DNA of 61,746 nt. Origin: Boseongicola aestuarii (GTDB lineage: Bacteria; Pseudomonadota; Alphaproteobacteria; Rhodobacterales; Rhodobacteraceae). Below, in pieces: positions 53,500-61,497 of the stretch (positions within the stretch are counted from its first letter, which is position 1; each line of letters begins with the position of its first letter). Below the pieces are notes generated by a model. That model searched no databases and had not been told where the DNA came from. It saw only the letters and a list, made by a program, of their open reading frames with translations. Location: positions 1 to 61,746 of the forward strand of contig NZ_FXXQ01000014.1 in NCBI RefSeq assembly GCF_900184815.1. The letters are read 5' to 3'. Made by a program: the position numbers and the translations under genes.

Positions 53500-54870
53500 A
53501 TGACTGCCAAGACACCAAGTGAACTTCGCGACCAAGTTCGTGGAGCCGTCATCACACCGGAAGACGACGACTATGAGGAGGCACGCCGCGTTCATAATGG
53601 CATGATCGACAAGCTGCCTTCAGTCATAGTGCGGGTGGCGAATACTGGCGACGTGATGGCGACCGTTCGCTATGCCGCCGACAATAACCTTAAGCTCGCG
53701 ATCAGGGGCGGTGGCCATAGCGGGCCAGGCTTCGGCACTGTCGATGACGGAGTTGTCATTGATTTTTCAGGAATGCGCGGAGTAAGGGTAGATCCGAACG
53801 CCAAGTCTGCACGCGCCGAGGCAGGTGTCACCTGGGGGGATATCAACGCAGCGACGCATGCCTTCGGGCTGGCCACCCCTGGTGGAATCATCTCGACAAC
53901 CGGCATAGCGGGGCTGACCCTCGGAGGCGGTGTTGGTTATTTGTCTCGCGGTTTCGGGCTTTCGTCAGATAATCTGATTTCCGCTGACATTGTGACAGCC
54001 GACGGCAAGATGTTGGTTGTCAGCGAAGAAGAAAACGCCGATCTATTCTGGGCGATCCGCGGCGGCGGCGGCAACTTCGGCGTCTGCACCTCATTTAAAT
54101 ACCGGTTGCACCCGGTCGATACCGTTTACTGGGGGCCGATGTTCTACGAGGTTTCCGAGACCGAAAATATCCTGAAATTCTTCCGTGAGTACATCAAGGA
54201 AGCACCGGAACAGATGGGTGTGTTTCCCGCGTTCCAAGTGGCACCACCTTTACCATTCATTCCCGAGGATCGACATGGTGACATGTTTGTGGCCCTCGTG
54301 GCCTGTTGGGCGGGCGACCCTGCAGAAGGTGAAAAGATGTTCAAACCCTTTCACGATGTCGCCGAGGTTAAAGCCGAACATGTTGGTCCGGTGCCATTCC
54401 CGGCAATCAACGCTGCATTCGACGATCTCTTCCCGAAGGGGATACGGCAATATTGGAAAGGCAACTATGTCAAAGAACTGTCTGATGCGGCAATTGCCGA
54501 ACACGTCAGACACGGCCCCAATGCACCCGGCGTGAGTGCGTCGATGCACCTTTATCCGATCAACGGTGCTTGCAAGAGGATCGCCCCCGACGCAACAGCC
54601 TTCGGACATCGCGACGCAAATTTCTCGATGGTGATGCTGGCTGCCTCAAATGATCCAGCCGATGACGCGAAAAACATCAAATGGGTGCGCGACTATTCTG
54701 ATGCTATGGCGCCGCATTCCGAGCAGGGTGGATACATCAACTTCATGGACGACGATGATGGAGAGCGGGTAAGGGCGAACTATGGTGCCAATTACGACCG
54801 GCTTCTGTCTATCAAGCGCCAGTACGATCCGGCAAACCTGTTTAGCATAAACCAGAATATCGTTCCCTAG
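53500..54870 (+). CDS. FAD-linked oxidase, berberine-bridge-enzyme-like
   Basis: 456 residues. The FAD-binding PCMH domain shows LKLAIRGGGHSGPGFG, whose His is the usual 8-alpha covalent FAD site, LATPGGIISTTGIAGLTLGGGVGYLSRGFG, and WAIRGGGGNFGVCTSF. The C-terminal BBE tail YGANYDRLLSIKRQYDPANLFSINQNI closes it. A second covalent Cys, as in bicovalent members, is not obvious at the expected place. It oxidises an alcohol or sugar with O2 or another acceptor; substrate unknown. No signal peptide, so probably cytosolic. Confidence 0.88.
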   Translation: MTAKTPSELRDQVRGAVITPEDDDYEEARRVHNGMIDKLPSVIVRVANTGDVMATVRYAADNNLKLAIRGGGHSGPGFGTVDDGVVIDFSGMRGVRVDPNAKSARAEAGVTWGDINAATHAFGLATPGGIISTTGIAGLTLGGGVGYLSRGFGLSSDNLISADIVTADGKMLVVSEEENADLFWAIRGGGGNFGVCTSFKYRLHPVDTVYWGPMFYEVSETENILKFFREYIKEAPEQMGVFPAFQVAPPLPFIPEDRHGDMFVALVACWAGDPAEGEKMFKPFHDVAEVKAEHVGPVPFPAINAAFDDLFPKGIRQYWKGNYVKELSDAAIAEHVRHGPNAPGVSASMHLYPINGACKRIAPDATAFGHRDANFSMVMLAASNDPADDAKNIKWVRDYSDAMAPHSEQGGYINFMDDDDGERVRANYGANYDRLLSIKRQYDPANLFSINQNIVP

Positions 54871-55332
54871 TTCGCAGTTGATCTTGGCCGGGCCGATGAA
54901 ATCGCCCCGGCCCGACGCAATTCAAGTGAGACAGGTTGCTCTGGATCCCAAATGGCGCTCTGTCCTCCTGCGTAAAAATGAGTATCACATATCAATCGTC
55001 CACTTCGTCCGGATTGTGTTGAAAGACTCCGAAATTCAGATATCGGGATTTTTGGGCAAAAGCCTATCATACTAGGAAGTCAGGCGAGATCGTTCGTGAG
55101 GCGAAGAGAGCTGGCGCGTGAGCGACGAAAGGCCAATTTGGCCGAACCTCTCGCCACCAAAATCTCGTCGAGCTGTGCGGCGAAAAATTTCGTTGTACAG
55201 CGCCAAAGAAGGGGGTTTTCAACACAATCAGCCCAAAGCAGGTATTCGGATCATCCCCGCTTCGCGCGAATTTAGAATGAAATACTGTGCCTTTCTTGTT
55301 AGGCTGCGATCCAACGGATAGGGAGGACTTTT
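54871..55332. other. Spacer containing MITE copy 3
   Basis: 462 bp, half of it the MITE at 55007-55234. The last 100 bp carry GGGAGG before ATG 55333. No other gene is seen. Confidence 0.5.
55007..55234. mobile_element. MITE copy 3 (228 bp)
   Basis: Left end GGATTGTGTTGAAAGACTCC, right end GGGTTTTCAACACAATCAGC plus CC. The right half resembles copy 1 (GGCCAATTTGGCCGAACC, GGCGAAAAATTTC). Termini are slightly decayed. Confidence 0.75.
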
Positions 55333-56292
55333 ATGGCTGCCGAAGAGAAACTACCGCAGCTGCAAGGTCGAAACATGACTTGCGGCGGAGGCTTTGAGAC
55401 CTGGCTTCAGTATGTCGATGGTTTCACGCTTCGACATTTTTGCGCATTCGAACTTCTCAATGATAAGCGCGGCGTGGCGTGCTTGAGTGACTACCACCGA
55501 AAATTGGTGGAAGCGGCTGTGGAGAACGGCTTTGGCGTAATCAACGAGGGGCTGCACTATCGCGCCAGCCGGGATTGGGGGGAGTTGATTGGGTTTTCCA
55601 AAGAGGCCCTCGAAGAGATCAACATCCGCGGAATAGAGTTCTACAAGGACTTCGCCAAGGAGTACGACAGCCCCGAAACGCCTATGATCGTTGGAGGTGT
55701 CATTGGTCCGCGCGGGGATGCCTATAACGTCGGTCGGACGCCAGATGCGGCGGAGGCAGAAGACTATCACTCAGAGCAAATTCAAACTTTCAAGAAAGCC
55801 GGAGCAGATGTCGTTACCGCGGCTACATTCTCAAGCATCGAAGAAGCGACTGGTATTGCGAAAGCCGCAAAACCGGCTGACATTCCCGTTGTGATTTCGT
55901 TCTTCGTTGCCCGGGGAGGAAAACTTAAAGGCGGAGAGACGCTTGAAGAGGCAATTCGCGCCGTCGATGCTGCCACCGAAAGTTCTCCTGCCTACTACAT
56001 GATCAACTGCACCCATCCGACCGAGTTCACACCAGGATTGACCGATGGAGATTGGACCCGCCGTCTAGGTGGCTTCATGCCCAACGCAGTTGCGATGGAG
56101 ACGCTTGATCTTTGCAAACTCGGTCATCTCGAAGACGGCGATCCGGAAGAACTCGGGGGTCAAATGGCTGATCTTGCACGACGCTTCCCCCACATCAACG
56201 TATGGGGCGGTTGTTGCGGCACGGATGGACGCCATATTAGACAGATCACGCGTCAGGTCGGCGAGGCGCGGAGGGGGATGGTGGCGGAATAA
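55333..56292 (+). CDS. Homocysteine S-methyltransferase family protein (betaine-homocysteine methyltransferase-like)
   Basis: 319 residues, TIM barrel. The zinc cysteines are in MINCTHP (first) and VWGGCCGTDGRHI (CC pair). VIGPRGDAYN and FEL...HFCAFELLNDKRG surround the substrate site. It should move a methyl group from glycine betaine or a similar donor to homocysteine. As cargo on an osmolyte-degradation island, a role in compatible-solute turnover is attractive but unproven. It begins at ATG 55333 with GGGAGG 6 bp upstream. Confidence 0.85.
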   Translation: MAAEEKLPQLQGRNMTCGGGFETWLQYVDGFTLRHFCAFELLNDKRGVACLSDYHRKLVEAAVENGFGVINEGLHYRASRDWGELIGFSKEALEEINIRGIEFYKDFAKEYDSPETPMIVGGVIGPRGDAYNVGRTPDAAEAEDYHSEQIQTFKKAGADVVTAATFSSIEEATGIAKAAKPADIPVVISFFVARGGKLKGGETLEEAIRAVDAATESSPAYYMINCTHPTEFTPGLTDGDWTRRLGGFMPNAVAMETLDLCKLGHLEDGDPEELGGQMADLARRFPHINVWGGCCGTDGRHIRQITRQVGEARRGMVAE

Positions 56293-56338
56293 AGCGACTT
56301 TCTGGAGGGACTGCTTCTTCCGGAGGGTGTGTGGAAGT

Positions 56339-56734
56339 CTATAGGTAGCGACCTTCGCGCTGGAGGATCTCGATTTTGTAGCCGTCGGGGTCTTCCAAAA
56401 AGAAGAAGGTTGCGAGCTTCTTACCCTCGTGGGTCAAAGATTTGACGTCACCCGGTGCGAACCCTAGCGATGAAAGCCTCTCGTGCTCCGCTTCGATATC
56501 GCCGACGCTGAAGGCAATATGGCCATATCCGTTCCCAAGTTCGTAAGAGCCTTCATGTCCTTTGTTCACAGTCAATTCGAGCTCAAACTCGGTTTCCTTG
56601 TTGGACAGATAGATCAGAGTGAAGTTCTCAAAATCGAAAATGTCCGCAACTTCCAAGCTGAACGCCTTCTTATAGAAGTCCAGGGACCTCTCACTCTCCA
56701 GCACACGGATCATGCTGTGAATTGCTTTAGCCAT
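56339..56734 (-). CDS. Glyoxalase/VOC family protein (lactoylglutathione lyase-like)
   Basis: 131 residues. Metal ligands of glyoxalase I are in place: His in AIHSMIRV, Glu in EFELELTVN, His in GYGHIAFSV and Glu in YKIEILQREG. LDFYKKAF is the family opening. ATG 56734 has GAGGG upstream. It probably detoxifies methylglyoxal as its glutathione hemithioacetal. Confidence 0.85.
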   Translation of the reverse strand: MAKAIHSMIRVLESERSLDFYKKAFSLEVADIFDFENFTLIYLSNKETEFELELTVNKGHEGSYELGNGYGHIAFSVGDIEAEHERLSSLGFAPGDVKSLTHEGKKLATFFFLEDPDGYKIEILQREGRYL

Positions 56735-56820
56735 TCGCGGTATCCCTCGGATCATAGGTGTCTCAAGGACCCCAAGGCCCCCGAGACATATTCGGACTTT
56801 CCTAATTCGAGCCCAAGTGC

Positions 56821-57150
56821 TTAGCCCGCCGCAGGAAGATAAGGGATTGCTCCGGCGAGATCAGTATCATCGATGACATGGAAGCGACTTACGCTGCCGG
56901 CTTGCCGTGCCTTGCCAAAAGGAGCGTACTCTGGGTCATTAGCAAATGCATCCAAAGCCTCGCGCGAAGGAAACTGAATGAGGGCGATTAGAGTCGTATC
57001 GAGACCCTCGCCCTCAATTGTGTCGATGTTTCCACTTCGCGACAGATACTTACCACCGTGCTTCGCCACGATATCGTGAACTTTGCTCGCATACTCGGGT
57101 ATCCAGGCGTCGTCCGTGACTTTTACATCAGCTATCAAGAAGACTGTCAT
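56821..57150 (-). CDS. DUF1330 family protein
   Basis: 109 residues, dimeric alpha/beta-barrel type: FLIADVKVTDDAWIPEYASKV, KYLSRSGNIDTIEGEGLDTTLIALIQFPSREALDAFANDPEYAPFGKARQAG. Function unknown. ATG at 57148-57150 follows GGGGAG. It is read in the same direction as the glyoxalase gene and may share its transcript. Confidence 0.82.
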   Translation of the reverse strand: MTVFLIADVKVTDDAWIPEYASKVHDIVAKHGGKYLSRSGNIDTIEGEGLDTTLIALIQFPSREALDAFANDPEYAPFGKARQAGSVSRFHVIDDTDLAGAIPYLPAAG

Positions 57151-57244
57151 CTTCACTCCCCGTTTTTGTTTCGTTATTCATTGTTAGGAGTTCTACGTTA
57201 CCCGGCAGGGTGCTTCGTGTCTGCACATTTTTAATGGCCGCTCT

Positions 57245-57455
57245 GGGCTGATACTGTTGAAAAACTCCGCAATTGCACAAATTCGATCCAAAAATTGCCC
57301 CCACAGCGCCAGTAGGATTTTCAGCTGAGGGGGGTGTGGCCAAAATCTGAAGTTAACCGCCAGAGGGCGTGCCATGGACCATGATCGATGCTAGGAGTGG
57401 ACTCTATCGAATAATCGCCTGTTCGCAGGAAATCCAAGATTCTGGGATTTTCGAC
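57245..57455. mobile_element. MITE copy 4, right end lost
   Basis: Left end GGGCTGATACTGTTGAAAAA plus CTC. The interior is the reverse complement of copy 2 (GCGCCAGTAGGATTTTCAGC, CGCCAGAGGGCGTG). It breaks off at GGGATTTTCGA (57444-57454), where the truncated recombinase control region begins. Confidence 0.75.
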
Positions 57456-57495
57456 TTTTCTCATTTGTGTTGTAAAAACATAAATGTAACTTTCT
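57455..57495. promoter_or_regulatory. Truncated third copy of the recombinase-pair control region
   Basis: TTTTCTCATTTGTGTTGTAA then AACATAAATGTAACTTTC matches the reverse complement of the palindrome segment of region B (51904-51945: CTCACTTGTGTTTTTTCAAC then ACAAATGTAA). In this orientation the serine-recombinase-like gene would start where attR now begins. Confidence 0.6.
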
Positions 57496-57503
57496 TTCCT
57501 GAA

Positions 57504-57554
57504 TGGATTGAAAATCCTCGTGTCGGTGGTTCGATTCCGCCCCCGGGCACCACT
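57504..57554 (+). repeat. attR: right 51-bp direct repeat of the tRNA-Phe island
   Basis: Exact copy of 24016-24066. It is only the 3' part of a tRNA-Phe; no D-arm or 5' acceptor precedes it, so it is not a functional tRNA. Confidence 0.92.
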
Positions 57555-58017
57555 TAAATATCCGGAATAGATTGCCTCATACAGTTGCCTAGCCTGATCT
57601 GACTGGTCCAAAGGCCCGCACTCTAACAAGAACCCAACCGGACTTGGGTGTAGGCACCGGTATGGTTTCCAGTTTCTAGACCTCGGGTCCCCCCGGCTCC
57701 CGAATTACGACCGCCTTCATGCTTCCAATACTGAGACCTCTATGAGGAAATGCGAAAGCCAGCCCTGGCAGGTGTTCTTGTCACTATGGACTTGAACGGG
57801 TCAATCGCCGCAGCCTCCATCAGTGATCGTTCTGCGGAACCAAGCCGACTTTCAGTTCGTTTGTGATTTTCGGATGAATTATTACTGTGCGATTGTTCCG
57901 CGTTTTTCGAAACACGCCTTCGACTTCCGCTCAAGAACGTAGCTACCCATCCGATCATGAATTGTGGCCAACGACCAGCTCCATGGCGCCGCCATGATTG
58001 CGCTTCCAGCGTGTCAA
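57555..58017. other. Spacer between attR and nirV
   Basis: 463 bp. An IS3-type end occupies 57586-57611, 31 bp after attR, reading into the spacer, but no transposase follows. A minus-strand frame at 57740-57958 has no motif. I see no supported gene. Confidence 0.5.
57586..57611 (-). repeat. IS3-type terminal repeat beside attR
   Basis: Inverted copy of 102-127, starting TGCCTAGCCTGATCTGACTG and ending GTCCAA. It is an orphan end. Confidence 0.75.
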
Positions 58018-58749
58018 TCAGCGGGTCAACGGACGCGGAGGCTTGCGGTCACTCACAAGCCGTAAGCCAAGATGGGCTGGGGGCGCGCCCACCGCGCAGC
58101 CTCCTCTTGCCGGATCGCGGGTCAGAGCAGACAGAACAGACACATGCAGGCCACCGGCGAAGAAAGCGGCACACCGCGTGCTTGGGACGTCCGCGTCATA
58201 ACAATCTGCCGTCCACTCCCATACAGGACCGTCAAGATCAGCGATGCCTTCCGGAGATACCGTAAAACTCCCACTGGGTTTCAATGCGCGAGGGTAGTCG
58301 AGGTCGGTCGAGTAGGCCGACGCCCAGGACAGGGCGGGATCTGTAAAAATCGGGTCCGGTTCTTCCGGTAAAATACTGGCGGCAAGCCCGGACCACTCCG
58401 CCATTGTTGGCAGGCGCATCGGGTGACCTGAAGTCTCGTTGATCCAACTGACATAAGCCTGTGCGTCCAGCCAATTCAAACCTGTGGCTGGAGTGTTGGC
58501 AGGATCAAATCCAGGTCGGGCCTTGATCGGAACGACACATGCGCCGTCTTCTACGCATCTGTTCCACTCACGTATCGTGACTTCGTAACGTGCAACGTAG
58601 ATTGGCCCCTTGGGTCCTTGCCATGCGCTCTCGGAAAACTCGGGCAATAAAGTTATATCTTGTTTGGGGCCATCATTATTCCAGACGGCCCCGACGCTTG
58701 CGGCCATGAGTATCGCAGCAAGAATTGCGGATACACTACGTGCTCTCAT
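58018..58749 (-). CDS. nirV: NirV-like formylglycine-generating-enzyme family protein
   Basis: 243 residues with an N-terminal signal (RARSVSAILAAILMAASVGA). The FGE/SUMF1 fold is seen in IYVARYEVTIREWNRCVEDGAC, ATGLNWLDAQAYVSWINETSGHPMRLPTMAEW, VWEWTADCYD, and the closing APPAHLGLRLVSD. NirV accompanies nirK in Rhodobacter and relatives; its exact role is unknown. It begins 13 bp after nirK stop on the same strand. Confidence 0.85.
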   Translation of the reverse strand: MRARSVSAILAAILMAASVGAVWNNDGPKQDITLLPEFSESAWQGPKGPIYVARYEVTIREWNRCVEDGACVVPIKARPGFDPANTPATGLNWLDAQAYVSWINETSGHPMRLPTMAEWSGLAASILPEEPDPIFTDPALSWASAYSTDLDYPRALKPSGSFTVSPEGIADLDGPVWEWTADCYDADVPSTRCAAFFAGGLHVSVLSALTRDPARGGCAVGAPPAHLGLRLVSDRKPPRPLTR

Positions 58750-58762
58750 GACCAGCCCTCCT

Positions 58763-59980
58763 TCAGGTCGAAATTGGACCGGGTTCTTTGAGTTGCGCCA
58801 TCAGGTCGTTGTCCCATTGGCCCTCCACCACGAAGTGACCTGTCGCTCCAAGCAGCACGGCTTCGATCAGGTTGTGGGTCACATAGGCGTAAACCCCGGG
58901 CTGTTTGAATGTGTACATCGCCGCCCCGGCTGCGCCGCCGCGAATGAACCAGGTCTCAAATCCAGTCATCGGAGCGTCCGAGAAACTGCCACCTTCCCAA
59001 AGGAAATCAGCGTGGCCGCCGATAAGGTGCGGACGGGAATCCCGATTGGCTTGCGTGTGAACCATCAATACGGTTTCACCAACCTTTGCCTTTAGTGCAC
59101 CTTCCCCCGTCAGAGCGCCCACAGCCCCATTGAACACGACGTGTGTCGGAACAAGGCCCCTCATTGCTGCGAGACTATCCGAGTAATCGCCACCTGCGAA
59201 CTCGTATGTCTTGTAGTTGCCGTCATCATCCATCGGCAGATAGTAATCCTGCTCGCCAATGTAGACGACTTTGTCATAGCTGAGAGGGTTCCCTTCGCCG
59301 TCCTTTAACCCGTCACGAGGCAGAACCATCACTGCGCCATTCATACCGTGGCAAATGTGATAAGGGATCATCTCTCCACCGGGTGCGCAGTGATACACGA
59401 ACGTGCCGGGCTTCGTGGCTTTCCACCGCAGCACGACTTCTTCGCCAGGATAGACATGGGTCAGACCACCGCCGCCAAGCGCACCTGTCGAGGCGTGAAA
59501 GTCCACGTTGTGTTCCATGACGCTTGTCGGAGGGTTCACCAGTGTGACTTCAACGTAGTCGCCCTCGTGGCAGACGATCATCGGGCCCGGCACCGAACCA
59601 CCATAGGTTAGCGCCCAGACTTCCGCGCCTGTGTCCTCGTCGACGACCATGAGCTTTTCTTCGATCTCAAGACGCACCTCAACTACGCGTGGACCAGTGC
59701 TGGCAACCTGTTCGTGAGCCGGCACGAATGGTGGCGCGACAAGCTCTTGGGTGACGCGAGGCAAGTGACTGAGATCAACTTCGGGCGCGTCGACGGTCAC
59801 GCTGTCTGCAACTGGCAAGAGCGCCTTACTGCGTCCAAGAACTTTGTGAGCGTGGCGATACTTGGCCTGTGTAGGGGTCGCAGTTGCTCCTACCACAGAG
59901 GCGGCGCCGGCAAGGCCCGCATACTTCAGAATGTCCCGACGGCTTGGAAGCGGCAGAGGTGATTTGAACTTATTGGTCAT
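58763..59980 (-). CDS. nirK: Copper-containing nitrite reductase
   Basis: 405 residues with a Tat signal ([20 protein letters not shown]). Type 1 and 2 copper ligands: His in [11 protein letters not shown] (with Asp and second His), His-Cys in [19 protein letters not shown] (Cys, His, Met), and His in [10 protein letters not shown]. The enzyme reduces nitrite to NO in the periplasm. Unusual: the residue before the second type 1 His is Tyr (PYH), where most have Trp (PWH), and CH replaces VS before GM. Ribosome binding site GAAAGGA precedes the ATG. pazS lies 29 bp upstream, nirV downstream: one operon. Confidence 0.95.
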   Translation of the reverse strand: MTNKFKSPLPLPSRRDILKYAGLAGAASVVGATATPTQAKYRHAHKVLGRSKALLPVADSVTVDAPEVDLSHLPRVTQELVAPPFVPAHEQVASTGPRVVEVRLEIEEKLMVVDEDTGAEVWALTYGGSVPGPMIVCHEGDYVEVTLVNPPTSVMEHNVDFHASTGALGGGGLTHVYPGEEVVLRWKATKPGTFVYHCAPGGEMIPYHICHGMNGAVMVLPRDGLKDGEGNPLSYDKVVYIGEQDYYLPMDDDGNYKTYEFAGGDYSDSLAAMRGLVPTHVVFNGAVGALTGEGALKAKVGETVLMVHTQANRDSRPHLIGGHADFLWEGGSFSDAPMTGFETWFIRGGAAGAAMYTFKQPGVYAYVTHNLIEAVLLGATGHFVVEGQWDNDLMAQLKEPGPIST

Positions 59981-60009
59981 ATTCTATCCTTTCTCGATCG
60001 AAGTTGGAG

Positions 60010-60444
60010 CTATTGTGCGCTTGCAATGGCTGCTTCCAGCCGGTCTTTCGCCCGGCGGGGTAGTCGCCCTTCCAGGAAGTCTTCGGGAACGTCCGCGTCC
60101 CCAACTTCAACGGCCATCACCATTCCCATGGCGAAATGCGGCTTGCATTGAATCGCGTACCAACCTTCAACTTCAAAGGTCACTTCGATCTCTTCGTTGA
60201 TCTTGCCTTTGAACTCCCCGGAGCCTTCCGGAGAACGATCCTTGATTGACTCGGCGTTGTGGCCGCGATCTGCGGCGACAAACTTCAGCGTGTCGCCCGG
60301 CATGAGCTTTACATAGGCGGGCTCAAACACCATCGGTGATCCGTCCGAGCCCTTGTTTAGCATCTGAATCTCAAATGTTTCGGCCATAGCCGAGCTCGCC
60401 ATCATGACGGCGAGACCAGTGGCCACTACTAACTTGGGGAACAT
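60010..60444 (-). CDS. pazS: Pseudoazurin, electron donor to NirK
   Basis: 144 residues. Signal peptide MFPKLVVATGLAVMMASSAMA, mature start near ETFEIQMLNKG. Copper ligands are His in AADRGHNAES and Cys, His, Met in YAIQCKPHFAMGMV. Its position as first gene of the nirK operon supports a donor role. The NnrR-type box is 62 bp upstream of the ATG. Confidence 0.92.
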   Translation of the reverse strand: MFPKLVVATGLAVMMASSAMAETFEIQMLNKGSDGSPMVFEPAYVKLMPGDTLKFVAADRGHNAESIKDRSPEGSGEFKGKINEEIEVTFEVEGWYAIQCKPHFAMGMVMAVEVGDADVPEDFLEGRLPRRAKDRLEAAIASAQ

Positions 60445-60499
60445 TTCGTGCAGTCCTTTTTGTGGTTGTGTCCGCAGAATATCGAACTTGAAATCGTCG

Positions 60500-60525
60500 A
60501 ACGTTGCGCTTGCACAACGTTCGAG
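60500..60525. promoter_or_regulatory. NnrR/FNR-type operator between pazS and the divergent DUF1858 gene
   Basis: TTGCG-CTTG-CACAA at 60506-60519 equals the form TTGCG-N4-CACAA that I recall for NnrR targets in Rhodobacter. It sits inside a longer inverted repeat, CGAACGTTG ... CAACGTTCG. It probably makes the nir operon respond to nitric oxide. Confidence 0.75.
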
Positions 60526-60572
60526 GCGATTTCTGACCGTAGATCTTAAGCATGGACCCGCAGGAAGCCGAC

Positions 60573-60821
60573 ATGCGCAAAACCAGAGTGAATTTAGATG
60601 AGCTGCACGTGGCCACGATCATGCGCCAGTGGCCGGATACGATTCCCGTATTCCTGGAATTCAAGATGCTTTGCGTGGGCTGTCCGTTTGCCAGTTTTCA
60701 CACTCTGGCAAGCGCATGCGACCTTCATCCGGTCAAAAGATCACGCGTCTCAAGTCGTTTGGAAGAAACGATTACCGATGCTGCGCCGCCGCGCGCTCCA
60801 TCAAAAGATGCGGCTGACTAA
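60573..60821 (+). CDS. DUF1858 (redox-disulfide) domain protein
   Basis: 82 residues: LDELHVATIMRQWPDTIPVFLEFKMLCVGCPFASFHTLASACDLHP. The CVGC pair and third Cys define the family of hybrid-cluster-protein-associated redox-disulfide proteins. ATG 60573 with GGAAG upstream is preferred to 60552. It is divergent from pazS across the NnrR box and overlaps the NnrR gene tail to tail by 50 bp. A role linked to NO or nitrite stress is inferred from place. Confidence 0.8.
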   Translation: MRKTRVNLDELHVATIMRQWPDTIPVFLEFKMLCVGCPFASFHTLASACDLHPVKRSRVSSRLEETITDAAPPRAPSKDAAD

Positions 60822-61497
60822 CAACAATCTTCTTTCGTCGGCTGATAACGATACCTTCGCTCTCCCAAGCGCTTAGGAGTCGGCTGACTGTGTGTAACGT
60901 GGTTCCGGTCATCTCCGAGACATCCCGGCGGGTTATTGGAAAATCAATCTCGATACCGTGTTCCGTGGCCTTACCAGCCTGATTTACAAGTCGCAAAAGC
61001 GCATTCGCGATACGTTGCTCAACATGGAGTGTCGCCATTTCAACGATCCGATCGTTCATCTCACCGACGCGAAGCCCGACTGTTCGGTAGGTTTCCGTAA
61101 GAAAACCCGGATAGTCCCGGCCAAATGTCTCCCATAGAGATGTGGGCCAGCTCAGGGCAAGGCAATCTCTCGCCGCCTCCGCTGTGGCTGGATAGCTGTT
61201 GCGGGAAAGAGCTTTGGCAATTCCGAAAAGCTGCCCTGCAGCTATGTGCAATGCGACGATCTGTTCTCCGTGTTCGGTGATCCGAACGACCCGGACGTAG
61301 CCGTCAAGGAGAAGGAAAAATCTATCGGCGTCGTGGCCTTCAAAGAAGAGCGCCCCTCCGGAAGCGACTGCCACGCGCGAGGACTGTTCGAGTATCGCGC
61401 CGATGTCCTCAAGCGATAAAGAGCCGAATGGCGGGAGGTCAGATATCAAGCTGGGATCTAACCCATGCTTGTGCATTGTATTCGGGATTCCGTGCAT
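60772..61497 (-). CDS. nnrR: Crp/Fnr-family regulator, NnrR-like
   Basis: 241 residues. The cyclic-nucleotide-type beta-roll (GGALFFEGHDADRFFLLLDGYVRVVRITEHGEQIVALHIAAGQLFG) is followed by the dimer helix and the winged HTH FPITRRDVSEMTGTTLHTVSRLLSAWESEGIV. No N-terminal Fe-S cysteines are seen, so it is not FNR. Neighbouring nirK and the box at 60500 support the NnrR assignment, an NO-responsive activator. The start is ATG 61497 or ATG 61476; neither has a strong ribosome binding site. Confidence 0.82.
   Translation of the reverse strand: MHGIPNTMHKHGLDPSLISDLPPFGSLSLEDIGAILEQSSRVAVASGGALFFEGHDADRFFLLLDGYVRVVRITEHGEQIVALHIAAGQLFGIAKALSRNSYPATAEAARDCLALSWPTSLWETFGRDYPGFLTETYRTVGLRVGEMNDRIVEMATLHVEQRIANALLRLVNQAGKATEHGIEIDFPITRRDVSEMTGTTLHTVSRLLSAWESEGIVISRRKKIVVSQPHLLMERAAAQHR

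Larger units (their letters stand above)
24016..57554. mobile_element. tRNA-Phe genomic island (about 33.5 kb), ectoine catabolism cargo
   Basis: It is bounded by the 51-bp perfect repeats at 24016-24066 and 57504-57554. Inside are two tyrosine integrases, two serine-recombinase-like genes, an HUH endonuclease, four MITEs, an IS3 fragment and a full ectoine operon. The right half is visibly less GC-rich than the flanking murA cluster. The integrases sit mid-island, not beside an att site, which points to a composite structure. Confidence 0.88.

Noticed and set aside
57321-57629. 102-residue minus-strand frame across attR
   Set aside because: It runs antisense through the tRNA-Phe repeat (GARGRNRTTDTRIFNP) and the IS end, so it is an artefact of non-coding DNA.
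57740-57958. 72-residue minus-strand frame after attR
   Set aside because: No motif, no convincing ribosome binding site, and Ser/Arg-rich composition. Not supported as a gene.
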